A stretch of 64,000 nucleotides of DNA from Lotus japonicus (lineage: Eukaryota > Streptophyta > Magnoliopsida > Fabales > Fabaceae). The stretch is taken from positions 42,212,066 through 42,276,065 of the forward strand of contig NC_080042.1 of assembly GCF_012489685.1 (NCBI RefSeq), in the 5' to 3' direction. The notes below the pieces were generated by a model. It was not told the origin of the DNA. It saw nothing but the letters and a program-made list of their open reading frames with translations, and did not search any database. Position numbers and translations under genes: made by a program. Positions 18,224 to 29,290 of the stretch are shown here, in pieces; within the stretch, counting starts at the first letter, position 1, and each line of letters opens with the position of its first letter.

Positions 18224-21103
18224 CTAGGGTTTATCAGTTCGACGCAGAAGTTCCATCATCATGTGCTTCATTTCAATTAGCATGGATTCATGAGTGTCAA
18301 GACGCTGTTCCATGATGTCGAGTCTGGATGAGCTTGACTGAGTAGAACCGGAAGGAACATTCTGAGCAGCTTGAGGATCTGGAATGGAAGCAGAAGCAGC
18401 AGGAGTAAACACTACTGGTGCAAGTGCTTGGCATCTAAGGGCTTCAGCCTCAGCCTCAAGTCGTTCTGCCTCTAATCTGGCTTGTTCAGCTTGAGCTGCT
18501 GCTTGACGTGCAGCTTCTTCTGCTTGAGCTTTCTTTCTCTTGGCTTCTTCAATAGCTTCAAGAAGCTTATGTCTCTGTTCTTGTTCATGAAGAGCCACCC
18601 TTCGAGCAAACCTTTGCTTTGCAGCCTCAATCCTCTGACTTCCCTCTGCATGCAGGAGCTGCATCATAATTGGAACTTGAACCACTAGCCAAGTGCCCAG
18701 ATTGTTCCACTCATCAGCCACACGTTCAGCATTCTCACTTAGGTCAGTCTGACCGTGCACATTGCGTAGCATCAAAGAGGCTTCATGATAGAAAATATTG
18801 ATGCACTCAGAGAGAGATGTGGGTCGGAGGTGAGTATAAGGAATTATGGAGAGGTTGGTTTCAGGAGAGGCTGGGTGATTGCTGCTGTGGGCTTCAGAGG
18901 CACCTTGTGGAGAGCCAATGTTAAACATTTGAGCATTGGGTTCAGAGGTTCCAAGGTGAGGTTCTGAAGTTTCAACCAGAGGATGAGGTGATCTAACCGA
19001 GGATTGGTTAGACACAGATTGTTCTGGTTGAATAGGCTCTTGTTGGTCAGGGGCAGGGTGAGCTTGTTGAGCCAAAGGGTCTGCCTCTTGTAAAGGATTG
19101 GCCAAGATAGGTTCATCTAGGTCAACTAGACGTTCAGGTCTAGGGCCAGGATATCTCCTAGGGCTTGGACAAGTGAGATAATACTCTTCTAAGGAAGACA
19201 CCTTTTCTTTTCTGACCTCCATGAATTTTCTAATGGATTCAGAGTTATTGGAGGGAGAAGAGTCAGCAACATTGGTTGGGAAGGATACAGGTGTAAAGGC
19301 TGTGGAAGAATCTGTATCCGTGGGTCTGAGAGCCAGTCGTTCTGATGCTCTTGGGACAGAGTGATCAGAGGTTCTGGGTCCAGGTTCTGTTTGGGTAGGC
19401 TCGGGTTGTTCATGAATGATGGGTTCAGAAGTTAATGGGTTGTACGGGATGGTAATGGGAGAGGTTGGTTCTTCTGACCTAGAGGGTTGGTTCTGGAGCA
19501 AATTCCAGAGAGGTGCTTCAGTAGGGGAAGGTTGAAAGAACGAAGACCTTGGGGAATGTGGTGGAGAGGTGGTTTGTGCAGCTGGTTGGGATTCAGGAAT
19601 AGGAGTGAGGGGATTTGAAGAGTGTTTGAGCATGGCAGATATGGGGAGTGCATCAAATAAATTCAAATCATCATCAGAAGCAATTGCAGACTTACTTGAA
19701 TAAGCTGATGATCTTGTCACTCTGGCAGGAGTTTCAATCCTTCTGACCACTTCAGCAGCTGGTTCCACCCGAGTAGGCTTCACCACGATTCTGACCTGCT
19801 TCTTCTTCTTCTTAGGAGGACCATCCTCATTATCACCATCATCACCATCATCAGGCTTGCTGGTTTCATCTTGCTTTCTCTTGGATTGACCAGCCTTCTT
19901 CTTTTTGATCAGAGGGACATCTGATTCCTCAGAAGATTCTTCTAGGATCATCTTCCTCTGAACTTTCTTCTTGGGAGGAGAAGGAAACTCTGGAGCTGGC
20001 GGCAGTCTGCTGAAGAAGTCATCGAGATCAATTTCGAATCCTTGAGCCCTTAGGTCTTCAACATAGCACCTAATGGCGTCAGGATTGTCTGCCTGTGTCC
20101 ACAGAGGGTAGTCATTCAGAGGCATCCTTCTACTTCTGATCTCAGAAGATGTGTCTTCATGGGCAGGAGCAATCTTCTTCTTGATTAGGCCCATCTTCTT
20201 TAGAGAGTTTGCCGTGAAGACATCACTGACAATGGTGGTCAGATCCTCTGTGCATCCAGCATTTATCAGATCTTGAATGAGGCCACTCTCATTGAAGAGA
20301 TCAGACAAAAGTCTCCCGAAGGGAATATACTTGATCGCTGACTTGATGGAGGCAATGGTACGAGACTTCCGGATACATTCCTTCAAGTAGGAAAACAGGA
20401 AGTAGGGAAGACAGATCTTCTTCTGGTCTTGGATGAAGAACAACATCACCTTCTGGTTGAAGTTGATGCAGTCTGGGGAACTGCCCTTTGGTCTCTGGTT
20501 TATGCAGTGGAGCAAAATTTTGTGCCAGATCCTGAGCTTGGGATGAAGGTCCATCACCTTGTAATTCGTCTTGCCCGGTTTGTAATTGGTGTACAGGGCC
20601 TGGTTGATTGTATCCTTGGTGCTGGGTTTCAGCTTCGATTCCATGAGTTGGAAACGATACCCAAAAGCAGTGTCTGCACCCAGCAAGTTCACGAAGGACT
20701 TCTCTGTGATGATGATCTTTCTTCCAAGAATGTGAGATACCACCTGAGTATCATCGCAGTCGGCGTGCTTCCAGAATTCCTTGATCAGTTTATCATACAC
20801 CGGTCCTCGAAGTCTGTTGAAGTAATTTCCCCAACCTTGAACTTGGACTTCAGGACGAAGATCATACCCATTTGTAGCCAGGTTGTCGAGGTCGAATCTC
20901 CATTCTGCCAGGACTTGAAGTTCCTCAGGAACATATACGCAGTGAACGGCACAGCCTCGTTCTGCAATTGGAATAATCTGCTCTTGAGCTTGACCTTGAT
21001 CTGGTGTCGGATTCTCAGGCCCCCTTTGACCCGTTGCTAGACCAACTACCATGTGAGGGAACTGGGTTGCATCTGCAGTAGCTCTTCTGGTTTGACTCAC
21101 CAT
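18224..21103 (-). CDS. Envelope-like protein gene of Sirevirus B
   Basis: An uninterrupted 959-codon frame. The ATG at 21103 (AAAAATGGTGAG) is preferred; the frame is open further upstream to 21259 but without an ATG. Residues about 60-330 form a globular part of the putative plant transposon protein type found in SIRE envelope-like ORFs (with WGNYFNRLRGPVYDKLIKEFW, HILGRKIIITEKSFVNLLG). About 390-460 is basic, with nuclear-signal-like runs (KKKVQRKMI, GPPKKKKKQVRI). A long Pro/Ser/Thr-rich region follows, then an Ala/Glu-rich coiled coil (EEAARQAAAQAEQARLEAER) and a final helix ending LLRRTDKP. No convincing signal peptide or membrane span is evident. It is separated from pol by about 440 bases, so expression would need splicing, reinitiation or an internal promoter. 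Confidence 0.8.
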   Translation of the reverse strand: MVSQTRRATADATQFPHMVVGLATGQRGPENPTPDQGQAQEQIIPIAERGCAVHCVYVPEELQVLAEWRFDLDNLATNGYDLRPEVQVQGWGNYFNRLRGPVYDKLIKEFWKHADCDDTQVVSHILGRKIIITEKSFVNLLGADTAFGYRFQLMESKLKPSTKDTINQALYTNYKPGKTNYKVMDLHPKLRIWHKILLHCINQRPKGSSPDCINFNQKVMLFFIQDQKKICLPYFLFSYLKECIRKSRTIASIKSAIKYIPFGRLLSDLFNESGLIQDLINAGCTEDLTTIVSDVFTANSLKKMGLIKKKIAPAHEDTSSEIRSRRMPLNDYPLWTQADNPDAIRCYVEDLRAQGFEIDLDDFFSRLPPAPEFPSPPKKKVQRKMILEESSEESDVPLIKKKKAGQSKRKQDETSKPDDGDDGDNEDGPPKKKKKQVRIVVKPTRVEPAAEVVRRIETPARVTRSSAYSSKSAIASDDDLNLFDALPISAMLKHSSNPLTPIPESQPAAQTTSPPHSPRSSFFQPSPTEAPLWNLLQNQPSRSEEPTSPITIPYNPLTSEPIIHEQPEPTQTEPGPRTSDHSVPRASERLALRPTDTDSSTAFTPVSFPTNVADSSPSNNSESIRKFMEVRKEKVSSLEEYYLTCPSPRRYPGPRPERLVDLDEPILANPLQEADPLAQQAHPAPDQQEPIQPEQSVSNQSSVRSPHPLVETSEPHLGTSEPNAQMFNIGSPQGASEAHSSNHPASPETNLSIIPYTHLRPTSLSECINIFYHEASLMLRNVHGQTDLSENAERVADEWNNLGTWLVVQVPIMMQLLHAEGSQRIEAAKQRFARRVALHEQEQRHKLLEAIEEAKRKKAQAEEAARQAAAQAEQARLEAERLEAEAEALRCQALAPVVFTPAASASIPDPQAAQNVPSGSTQSSSSRLDIMEQRLDTHESMLIEMKHMMMELLRRTDKP

Positions 21104-21546
21104 TTTTGAAGCGGTTGAAGGTTTGAGGTAGAAGATGAAGGTTGAAGGATGAAGAGAGATCGAGAGAGAAATCGAGGATAAGCGGTTTCGAAAAGCAGAG
21201 AGAGAGAGAGTAAAAACCGGAAGTGAAAGAGATCGTGTGTGTATAGTGGGTTTTGACAAATAACCGTTGTTGATTCAAAAAGCACTTTAAGATCAACGGT
21301 TGAAAATTAAAGATAGATAGTAACAATAAATACACAAATCACACACAGGAGAGAAGCACATCTACACGCAATCATAACAGACTGTCACACGGGCACAAGG
21401 AACTATGCATCAGAAATACTGACACACGTGTTGCTGTCTCAGCTTCAGAGTCAGTACCAGTGGGTAAACACACTCTGATTGAGTTACCTTCTGGACTAGA
21501 CATCTTCTGATCAAGAAGTATCATAGTCAGAGGTTCTGATCCATCT

Positions 21547-22854
21547 TCACTCTGGACAAAAGTCCATGTTCAGATTTTTCAGAATAAAATTAAATTTATC
21601 CTCTGCTAAGGGCTTTGTAAAGATATCTGCCCATTGATGGTCAGTATCAACAAACTTCAAAAGAAGTACGCCCTTCTGTACATAATCTCTAATAAAGTGA
21701 TACTTTACCTCAATGTGCTTTGCCCTTGAATGCAAGATATGATTCTTACTCAATGAGATTGCAGCAGTGTTATCACAATAGATTGGGATATTGCTCTCAA
21801 GGATCTGATAATCCTCCAGCTGATGTTTCATCCAGAGCATCTGAGTGCTGCATATTGCTGCTGAGATATATTCTGCCTCTGCAGTTGATAGTGCAATGGT
21901 TGATTGCCCCTTGCTTGCCCATGAGACTAGATTGCTTCCCAGAAATTGACAATTTCCAGAAGTACTTTTTCTCTCTGTTCTATCTCCAGCATAATCAACA
22001 TCACAGTAACCTGAAAGCTTATACTCTGATGTTTTCTTATACATCAAGCCAAGGTTAGTGGTGCCTTTCAGATACCTTAGGATCCTCTTAACAGCAGTTA
22101 AGTGGGTTTCCCTTGGATCTGATTGGAAACGAGCACATAAATGAACACTAAATAGTATGTCTGGCCTAGATGCAGTTAAGTATAGAAGTGAACCTATCAT
22201 TCCACGATAGAGCTTCTGACATACTTTACCACTTTTATCTTCTTTCTCCAGAATGCATGTAGGATGCATTGGAGTCTTGGCCACTGTAGATTCCAGCATA
22301 TTGAACTTCTTCAGAAGTTCTTTAGTGTACTTGCTCTGATGGATATATGTTCCTTCTGGTGTTTGATCAACTTGTATTCCCAGAAAGTACTTTAATTCTC
22401 CCATCATACTCATCTCAAATTCAGCCTGCATCATCTCAGAAAATTCTTTGCATAGAGATTGATTAGCAGAACCAAATATAATATCATCAACATAAATTTG
22501 CACAATTAAGATATCATCTTTATAAGTCTTGCAAAAAAGAGTTGTATCTACTTTACCCCTTACAAACTCATTCTCCAGAAGGAATGAGCTAAGTCTCTCA
22601 TACCATGCTCTGGGAGCTTGCTTCAGACCGTAGAGTGATTTCTTCAATTTGAACACATGGTCTGGTTTCTTCTCATCTTCAAAACCTGGGGGTTGATGAA
22701 CATAGACTTCCTCTGAAATATAACCATTTAGGAAGACACTCTTCACGTCCATCTGATGTAGAACTATGTTGTGATTTACTGAAAAAGAGATCAACAGTCT
22801 GATTGCCTCCAGTCTTGCTACTGGAGCAAATGTTTCAGTGTAGTCTATTCCTTC
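21547..22854 (-). pseudogene. pol: Element B reverse transcriptase and RNase H (pol, distal part)
   Basis: A frame of about 415 codons carrying the copia-type RT ([36 protein letters not shown], catalytic YVDDIIFGS) and RNase H ([48 protein letters not shown]), ending MDFCPE. Its beginning has been separated from the upstream pol frame by a single-base deletion near 22855: the preceding frame ends at the stop at 22845-22847, and the RT sequence continues one frame over. From the deletion onward the domains are intact. Confidence 0.9.
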
Positions 22855-24542
22855 AGCTGACTGTAGCCTTGAGCAACTAGCCTTGCCTTGTTTCTGACTA
22901 CATCTCCTTTCTCATTCAGTTTGTTTCTGAATACCCATTTTGTTCCAATTACATGGACACTCTCAGGCTTCTTCACTAAGCTCCAAACATCGTTCTTGGA
23001 GAATTGATTCAATTCTTCTTCCATGGCCATAATCCAATCCTTGTCCTGAAGAGCTTCATCTATGGACTTGGGTTCAATTAAGGACACCAATCCTTTCAGA
23101 CTGAGCAAGGTCTCTTCAGAGGGTCTGAAGGCAGATCTGGTTCTGACTGGTTCGTCTTTGTTGCCCAAAATCAATTCCTTAGGGTGAGCTGCAGTGATTC
23201 TGCTCTTCTTCAGAGTTTGTGAGTTAGAGGGACCAGCTTCTTCCTCTGGTTCATCTTCCTCTGGCTCAACTTCCTCTGGAGCTTTGCCTTTGTCAGAAAC
23301 ATTAATGCTTAAATCTGCAAACTTTTCAACTAGCTTTGACTGGTCAGAGTCAAGCTTATCGTCAAATCTAACATGAATAGATTCTTCAATAGTCTTAGCA
23401 TCAGTATTATAAAATCTAAAACCTTTAGATCTCTCAGAGTAACCGAGTAATAGACACTTAGAAGACTTAGCATCAAATTTATGCAATCTATCCTTAGTAT
23501 TGAGAACATAACAAACACAGCCAAAAGGATGAAAATAAGAAATGTTGGGTTTTATGTTCTTCCACAATTCATAAGGAGTCTTATTCAGAATTTGTCTCAC
23601 AGAGATTCTGTTCTGAATGTAACATGCTGTATTTACTGCCTCTGCCCAAAAGTGCTTAGCCATGCCAGTTTCTTGGAGCATGGTTCTAGCCATCTCCTGA
23701 AGAGTTCTGTTCTTCCTCTCAACAACACCATTTTGTTGAGGAGTTCTAGGACAAGAGAAATCATGTGCAATTCCATAGGAATCAAACAGACTCTCAAACT
23801 TGTCATTCTCAAACTCTCCACCATGGTCACTTCTGACACGCACAATCCTACAAGCCTTCTCGTTTTGCACTTGAGCAATGAAGGTAGAGAACACAGCATG
23901 AGACTCATCCTTGCGGGTTAGAAACTTTACCCATGTCCAGCGGCTATAGTCATCAACGATAACCATCCCATATCTCTTGCCACCTATAGACTCAGTTTTC
24001 ACTGGTCCAAAAAGGTCGAACTTCAGATTGGGTAAGCCCCTGACAAGGTTTAGCTTGCTCAGCTGAGAAATCTTTCTCATACTGGCATGCCCTAACCGTC
24101 TATGCCATACCCACTGCTCTTCATTAACAGACAGAAGGCACTTCACATTCTGAGCCTCCAACTCAGATAATCTGATCTTATAAATGTTGTTCTTCCTCTT
24201 GCTGTTAAACAGAACAGAGCCATCGATTTGACTTACAGCCCGGCAGGACTTTTGATTGAATATAACATCATAACCCTTGTCAGCTAATTGACTTATAGAC
24301 AATAAGTTATGTGTTAAGCCGTCTACCAATAACACATTATCAATGCATGGACTACTATCTACACAAATAGTACCAGTACCAACAATTTTACCCTTTTCAT
24401 TTCCTCCAAAGCCAACTTCGCCTCCAGGCTTAAGTTTCAGCTCTCGGAACATATGCCTTTCTCCCGTCATGTGACGCGAGCATCCACTGTCCAGATACCA
24501 TGATTGGTGTTTCAGTGGAGCTATCAAGGATATCTGCAACAT
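22845..24542 (-). pseudogene. pol: Element B protease and integrase (pol, proximal part)
   Basis: The protease active-site motif (WYLDSGCSRHMTG) is at the start, then the GAG-pre-integrase region with the HH half of the zinc-binding motif (VWHRRLGHASM), then the integrase core with Asp (VIVDDYSRWTW), Asp (VRSDHGGEF) and Glu (NGVVERKNRT). Element C has about 35 more residues, including the CxxC half of the HHCC finger, between its LVRGLPKL and DLFGP; here the sequence passes directly from LVRGLPNLKF to DLFGP, so the CC pair is deleted in frame. The frame begins in +1 relative to gag, overlapping it by about 113 bases. It ends in a stop caused by a one-base deletion. Confidence 0.9.
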
Positions 24543-26340
24543 AGATAATCTTGTCCTTAGGTACCCACTTTCTGGGTCCTCTCTTGTTAGTTACCCCAGA
24601 GGTTCTGATCACCTTGGGTGTCTCAACATGATATTTTAAAGGAATATTTGCATGATATTTAGTCATAGAGAAGGATCCCTTTTTAAGAGGGTTTTTAGCA
24701 ACTTTAGCAGATACAGGATCAGGCAATTTGGTACCAGAGGGAACAAAGCATTCATACAAGGATTTAGCTTTAGACACAGAGGGCTCATTTCTAATTGGTT
24801 TAGAATAGCCAATGTCATGCATTCCATTTCTGCTTACGCCATAGATCATTGAAGCCATTAAGCTTCTATCCACGCTTTTGGCTAGGAATCTTTGAAAAGA
24901 CTTTTCATACTTAGATTCATTTCTACAATCAGAGGCATCACAGGCAACAATTTCTTCTAACTTAGCAATCTGGTTCTTAAGCACAGAGTTAGAATTGATC
25001 AAGGCATGATTATCATTTTTCAAATCAGAAATAATTTTCTCATGTTCAGAAGGAGTCTTGGAAACAGCAGATAAGTTCTTTTTCAGCTTCTTATGCTTAG
25101 ACAATAAGGAGTTATACTTATCCATAATATCAGACAATGCATGTTTCAGTTCAGAGGTAGAGAAAGAAGCGAATACCTCATTTTCATCGTCTGAGTTAGG
25201 ATTTCCTTCTGATTCTGAGTCAGAGTCAACAGCTCCCTTTGACTCTGCTTCCTTGTCTTTGACAATAGCCATGAGTCCTTGGACTTCACCATCAGAGTCA
25301 ACATCCTCTGACTCTGATTCATCAAATGTCACCATCAGACTCTTCTTTGTCTTGAAGTGCTTCTTTGGCTTCTTGTCCTTCTTCAATTTTGGACAGTCAC
25401 TTTTGTAGTGCCCTGATTCTTTGCACTAAAAGCATGTGACTTCCTTAAGTGAGGACTTCTTCTGACCTGAGGATTCAGACTTTCCTTTTGCCTTTCCAGA
25501 GCCTTTGTATTTGCTCTGCCTGTGCTTCCAGATGCGATTGAGTCTCTTGGAGATCAGAGTCAGCTCATCTTCATCAGAATCTTCTGATGCTTCTTCAGAT
25601 TCCTCTTCTTCAGCTTGAAGAGCTTTTGACTTCTCAACCTTAGCCTTTTCAGATTTAGATTTCAAGGCTATGGACTTTTTCCTCAGATCTTGCATCTCTG
25701 AGCGCTTCAGCTCATGGCATTTCAAAATGCTGATGAGTTCTTCTAAACTCATATTCTCAACGTCTCTCGTGAGCTCTATTGAAGTCACTAAAGGCATCCA
25801 ACTTTCAGGAAGACACCTGATGACCCTTATCACATGATCTTTTGTTGTGTAGCTCTTGTTGAGAGGTCGTATGCCAGCTACAAGCAGCTGAAATCTGGAG
25901 AACATTTCTTCAATTGACTCATTTGGCTCCATGATGAAGGATTCATACTTTTGGATCAAAGACAATGCCTTTGATTCTTTGACTTTCTTGTTTCCTTCAT
26001 GAGACATCTTCAGAGATTCGAAAATGCCTTTCGCAAACTCACGATCTGTAATCTTCTGGTACTCTTCATAGGAAATAGCACTTAGAAGAATTGCTCTTGC
26101 TTTGTGATGTTGTGAGTACAGCTTCTTTTGATCTGCAGTCATCTCTGACCTTGGGATCTTCTTGCCATCTGCATCAACTGGACGCTCGTAGCCATCCACA
26201 ATAATATCCCAGAGATCTGCATCGAAACCCAGAAAGAAACTTTCCAGTTTATCTTTCCAATATTCGAACCTTTGACCGTCGAACATAGGAGGCTTTGCAT
26301 TGTAACCATCTCTTTGAGTTTCACTGGTGGTGGCAGCCAT
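24430..26340 (-). pseudogene. gag: Element B gag, with amber codon in zinc knuckle
   Basis: The ATG at 26340 opens a gag of the copia UBN2 type (PPMFDGQRFEYWKDKLESFF, SIEEMFSRFQLLVAGIRPL). At about residue 303 comes the CCHC nucleic-acid-binding knuckle, read as CF, stop, CKESGHYKSDC: an in-frame TAG at 25426-25428 replaces the residue between the two first cysteines (expected CAG or GAG). The frame is otherwise open for another 319 codons (acidic and coiled-coil segments) to 24430, where it overlaps the +1 pol frame. The TAG context (TAG TGC AAA) is not the CARYYA type known to promote read-through, so it is probably a mutation. Confidence 0.9.
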
Positions 26341-26398
26341 TGTTTTTCACACCGGCCCAGATCACTGAACACTGTTAGGTGTGGTAATCAGAACTTGC

Positions 26399-26410
26399 GC
26401 TCTGATACCA
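26399..26410 (-). promoter_or_regulatory. Primer-binding site of element B
   Basis: Plus-strand gctctgatacca is the complement of TGGTATCAGAGC, which pairs with the 3' end of plant initiator tRNA-Met. It lies two bases inside the 5' LTR end (26413) and 58 bases upstream of the gag ATG. Confidence 0.9.
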
Positions 26411-26412
26411 AT

Positions 26413-27618
26413 TGAAGGTATGAAAAACGGTAGAAAGGGGGGGTTTGAATAACGTTTTTAGTATAAAACTTCCACCTTAAAGATTTTGACAAATCTTTCG
26501 AGAACTTAAGTGCTAAAGATAAGAGATAGAAAAGCACACAAGGATTTTATCCTGGTTCACTTGATAAATCACTCAAGCTACTCCAGTCCACCCGTTAAGG
26601 TGATTTCTTCCTTCTTAGAATGAAGGCAATCCACTAATCAGGTAAGAGTTACAACTGCACTTGAAACCTACAAGTGACTAACAATTACACTGACTTAGCT
26701 CACACTAAGATTCACTCTCTTAGTCTTCTCTAGGATCCGATCAGCCTTGATCTCCTAAAGGAACTAAACAAACTGTTTATCAAAGAATTGTTTACAAGAG
26801 ATTTGCTTTTAAAAAGCTAATAGTAAACTCAATGAATTTCAGATGAAAGAAAACTTAGAAGAATTTAAGTTTGTCTTGCGCGTATGTGAATGCTTCTAGC
26901 CGTTTCTTTCAGTCTTCAGCCTCTTTATATACTCCAAGGATTAGGGTTGAGCGTTGCATGGGAAATGCTACCGTTGGAGGGCAGTTCTGGAAAATCCAGC
27001 TTCTGCTGTGTCTGAGACTGTTAGGTAGGTCGTCAGGAAGGTACAATTGCTTTTGTACTTGGATAGCGACTTGACCTTTAAACCTAGGAGACTTCTGATC
27101 AGGGGATGCTTCATATAGGAACTTGTGAAGCCGGTTGATCAGAGTCAGAGGGAAAGCCCAGATCCTCTTACCATTGTTTCTTCTGATTCTGAACTCAGAG
27201 GGAAGAACATGGTCTTCAGAGTATCTTGCTTCTGGACAACAGAATTTCACTAATCAGCTTCTGGATCTTCAGAGTCTTCTACACCATCAGAATATCTGAG
27301 CCTTCAGTGTTTCTTGGTTATCAGACTTTCTGGATCTTCAGAGCTTCTAGTGACTGAGTCCACATCAGAGTTTGTATGACTTCAGAACTTCTGAAGCTTT
27401 TCCACTGTTCATACTGAACATGGTGAATGCGAAAGCGTTGCTTGGGTTGCTCTTTATACACAGTGCTTCTGATTTGTGTGAGATTGAGTTGAGGTCAGAG
27501 CCTGTAAATAGCACACTCAGAAAAACACGTTAGAGTACCACAATTGTTCATATCAAAAGGTTAATTTGTAATCATCAAAACATAGAGTTGTACTACTAGA
27601 TCAAAACTTGATCTTACA
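26413..27618 (-). repeat. 5' LTR of element B
   Basis: 1,206 bp, almost identical to 15626-16831, including the TATA box (26924-26931). The TSD atatg follows at 27619-27623. Confidence 0.95.
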
Positions 27619-29290
27619 ATATGCTCATCGGCAATCAATGACTTAGGCAAAGATTGAACAAGTTGGAATGCAGAGGCATTCTCTTGTGCAACGGCAGTTT
27701 GGTCAGTGATGAAAGCAGTGTTCATGGTAGGGTTTGGTTGAGATGTGAGTGATTCATTTGTTGTTTCAGTCAAGGGTTCATTGAGGTTTGTGTTTGGTGG
27801 GAGTTTTGGCAATGGTTCAGTGTGGTGTTGTGAATGTGTTGGAGAGGAGTGTGGTGTTTGAGTATGTCAACAAACAGTGAATCCAGAAATTCTTTGTTGG
27901 ACATTTCAGAAGGAATTTCTTGATAAGGTAAGAGAGAGTTTGCTAACCTTGTGTGAAGAACAATGTCCTCATCAAAGACGGGCTCCTCAGGTTCAGCAGA
28001 GAAAATCTTCCTTTTCTGACATGCAGGTTGTGGTTCAACAGTAACTTGAGATTCTTCAAATTGCTTCCTCAATCTCTTTAGCTTTTTGGGTTCAGCATTC
28101 TTGACGGGCGGAGAACCTTTTCCTGATCTGGTTCTTGAAGCGATGGGGTTGGATTGAGAATGCAATGGTTCACCACTCTTCACAATCTTGATTCGAACAG
28201 ACTGTTCTTCCTCGTCCTCAGGGAACGGTGCGATGCGGAGAGCTGCAGGAACGGTTCTCTTGGACGGTTCCTTCTTTGACACATCGGACAGTTCTGTCAG
28301 ATTTTTCTTCCTTGTCTGGACAGTCTGTTCATCAGATACCTTTTCTTTTCCTCTGGTGTTTTTCCTTGTTCTGGGCAAGTATTCTTCAGGAACATCAGAG
28401 GCATCAAAGGGAATGTTCATTTTGCTCACATCTCCTAGTCTGATCGGTGAAGGAAAGATCACATCTTCATTCAAGCGATCCTCTGATTCCAGAAACTCTT
28501 TGATAACACCTTTCTTTTCGAAAATAACGGTCAGCAGCGAGCCAAAAGGAAGGTATCCTTGGCTTTTCTCCAGATAGTTGATCAAGTAGTTCCACATCAA
28601 GTGTGCAGGGTTAATTTTCACTCTTTTCAAGATCTTGTACAATGCGTACCTTGCATGCGCATTTACATAATTTCTTGCACCATCCTTTGGTAAGACAACC
28701 TTGCTAATCACAGCATTGTTGAACTTTACATCATCAATGAGATTGCCCACTTCCATAGTCAGTGGTTCCTCTTGGTTCTTCCAAATGCACTTCCAGTCAT
28801 TAACTTTCGCAAACCAATTTGGGGAATATTTTTCACCAACTTCCAACTTCACATTCAGTGCTTCAGCCATGTCGTTGAGAGTCACTGAGATGATCTTGTC
28901 ATTTACTTTGGACTTAATGACTTGTCTGTGATTTATCACAACGGCACCGTCATAAAATTCCTTTACCAAAGGCACATACACTTCGCGCTGAGCCATGGTG
29001 TACACCGTCTCCCAGTCCTGATGAAGTAAGTCTGCAAGCCCAGCCATCTTCACGAAGGCAAACACCTTCAGATCAAAGTACCTTGGGGACACAAGAGAGT
29101 TGTCACCCAGTTTCTCAGTTTTCACGGCTCCAACCTCCTTGAGTTGAACAAAGCGTTGGCGGTTGATCCTCTCTGATCTCCTCTGGATGATCTCCATTTC
29201 TTCAGCAGAGTAAGGTGTTTTACCACCTTTCTTGGATGGGGCCTTAGATTTGGAAGGGGCTTTGGAAGAGGTAGCAAGAACTCCAGCCAT
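27619..29290 (-). pseudogene. Element C env-like gene, N-terminal part
   Basis: The ATG at 29290 (MAGVLATSSKAPSK) opens a 506-codon frame with a basic start (KAPSKKGGKTPYSAEEME), then the globular putative plant transposon protein type region (VYVPLVKEFYDGAVV, ISVTLNDMAEALNVKLEVG, YKILKRVKINPAHLMWNYLI), then basic and Pro-rich segments. The frame stops at 27770; coding character continues in another frame from about 27812 to 27619, which indicates a frameshift around 27770-27840. The element B insertion follows; the remaining C-terminal part lies at 14912-15625. The gene therefore carries both a small indel and a 12-kb insertion. Confidence 0.8.

Larger units (their letters stand above)
15626..27618 (-). 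mobile_element. Element B: complete young Sirevirus (Ty1/copia)
   Basis: An 11,993-bp element with two 1,206-bp LTRs and an exact 5-bp TSD, atatg, at 15621-15625 and 27619-27623. Minus-strand order: 5' LTR (26413-27618), primer-binding site, gag, protease-integrase-RT-RNase H, env-like gene, a region with multiple polypurine tracts and an antisense gene, 3' LTR (15626-16831). The LTRs differ at about three sites by eye, so the insertion is recent. Despite this, the coding region has a nonsense codon in gag, a one-base deletion before RT, and an in-frame integrase deletion, so this copy is not autonomous. It lies within element C's env-like gene. Confidence 0.95.

Noticed and set aside
20429..21040. 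203-codon plus-strand ORF opposite the env-like gene of B
   Set aside because: A shadow of the strongly biased coding sequence on the other strand; its counterpart frame encodes the recognised globular region.
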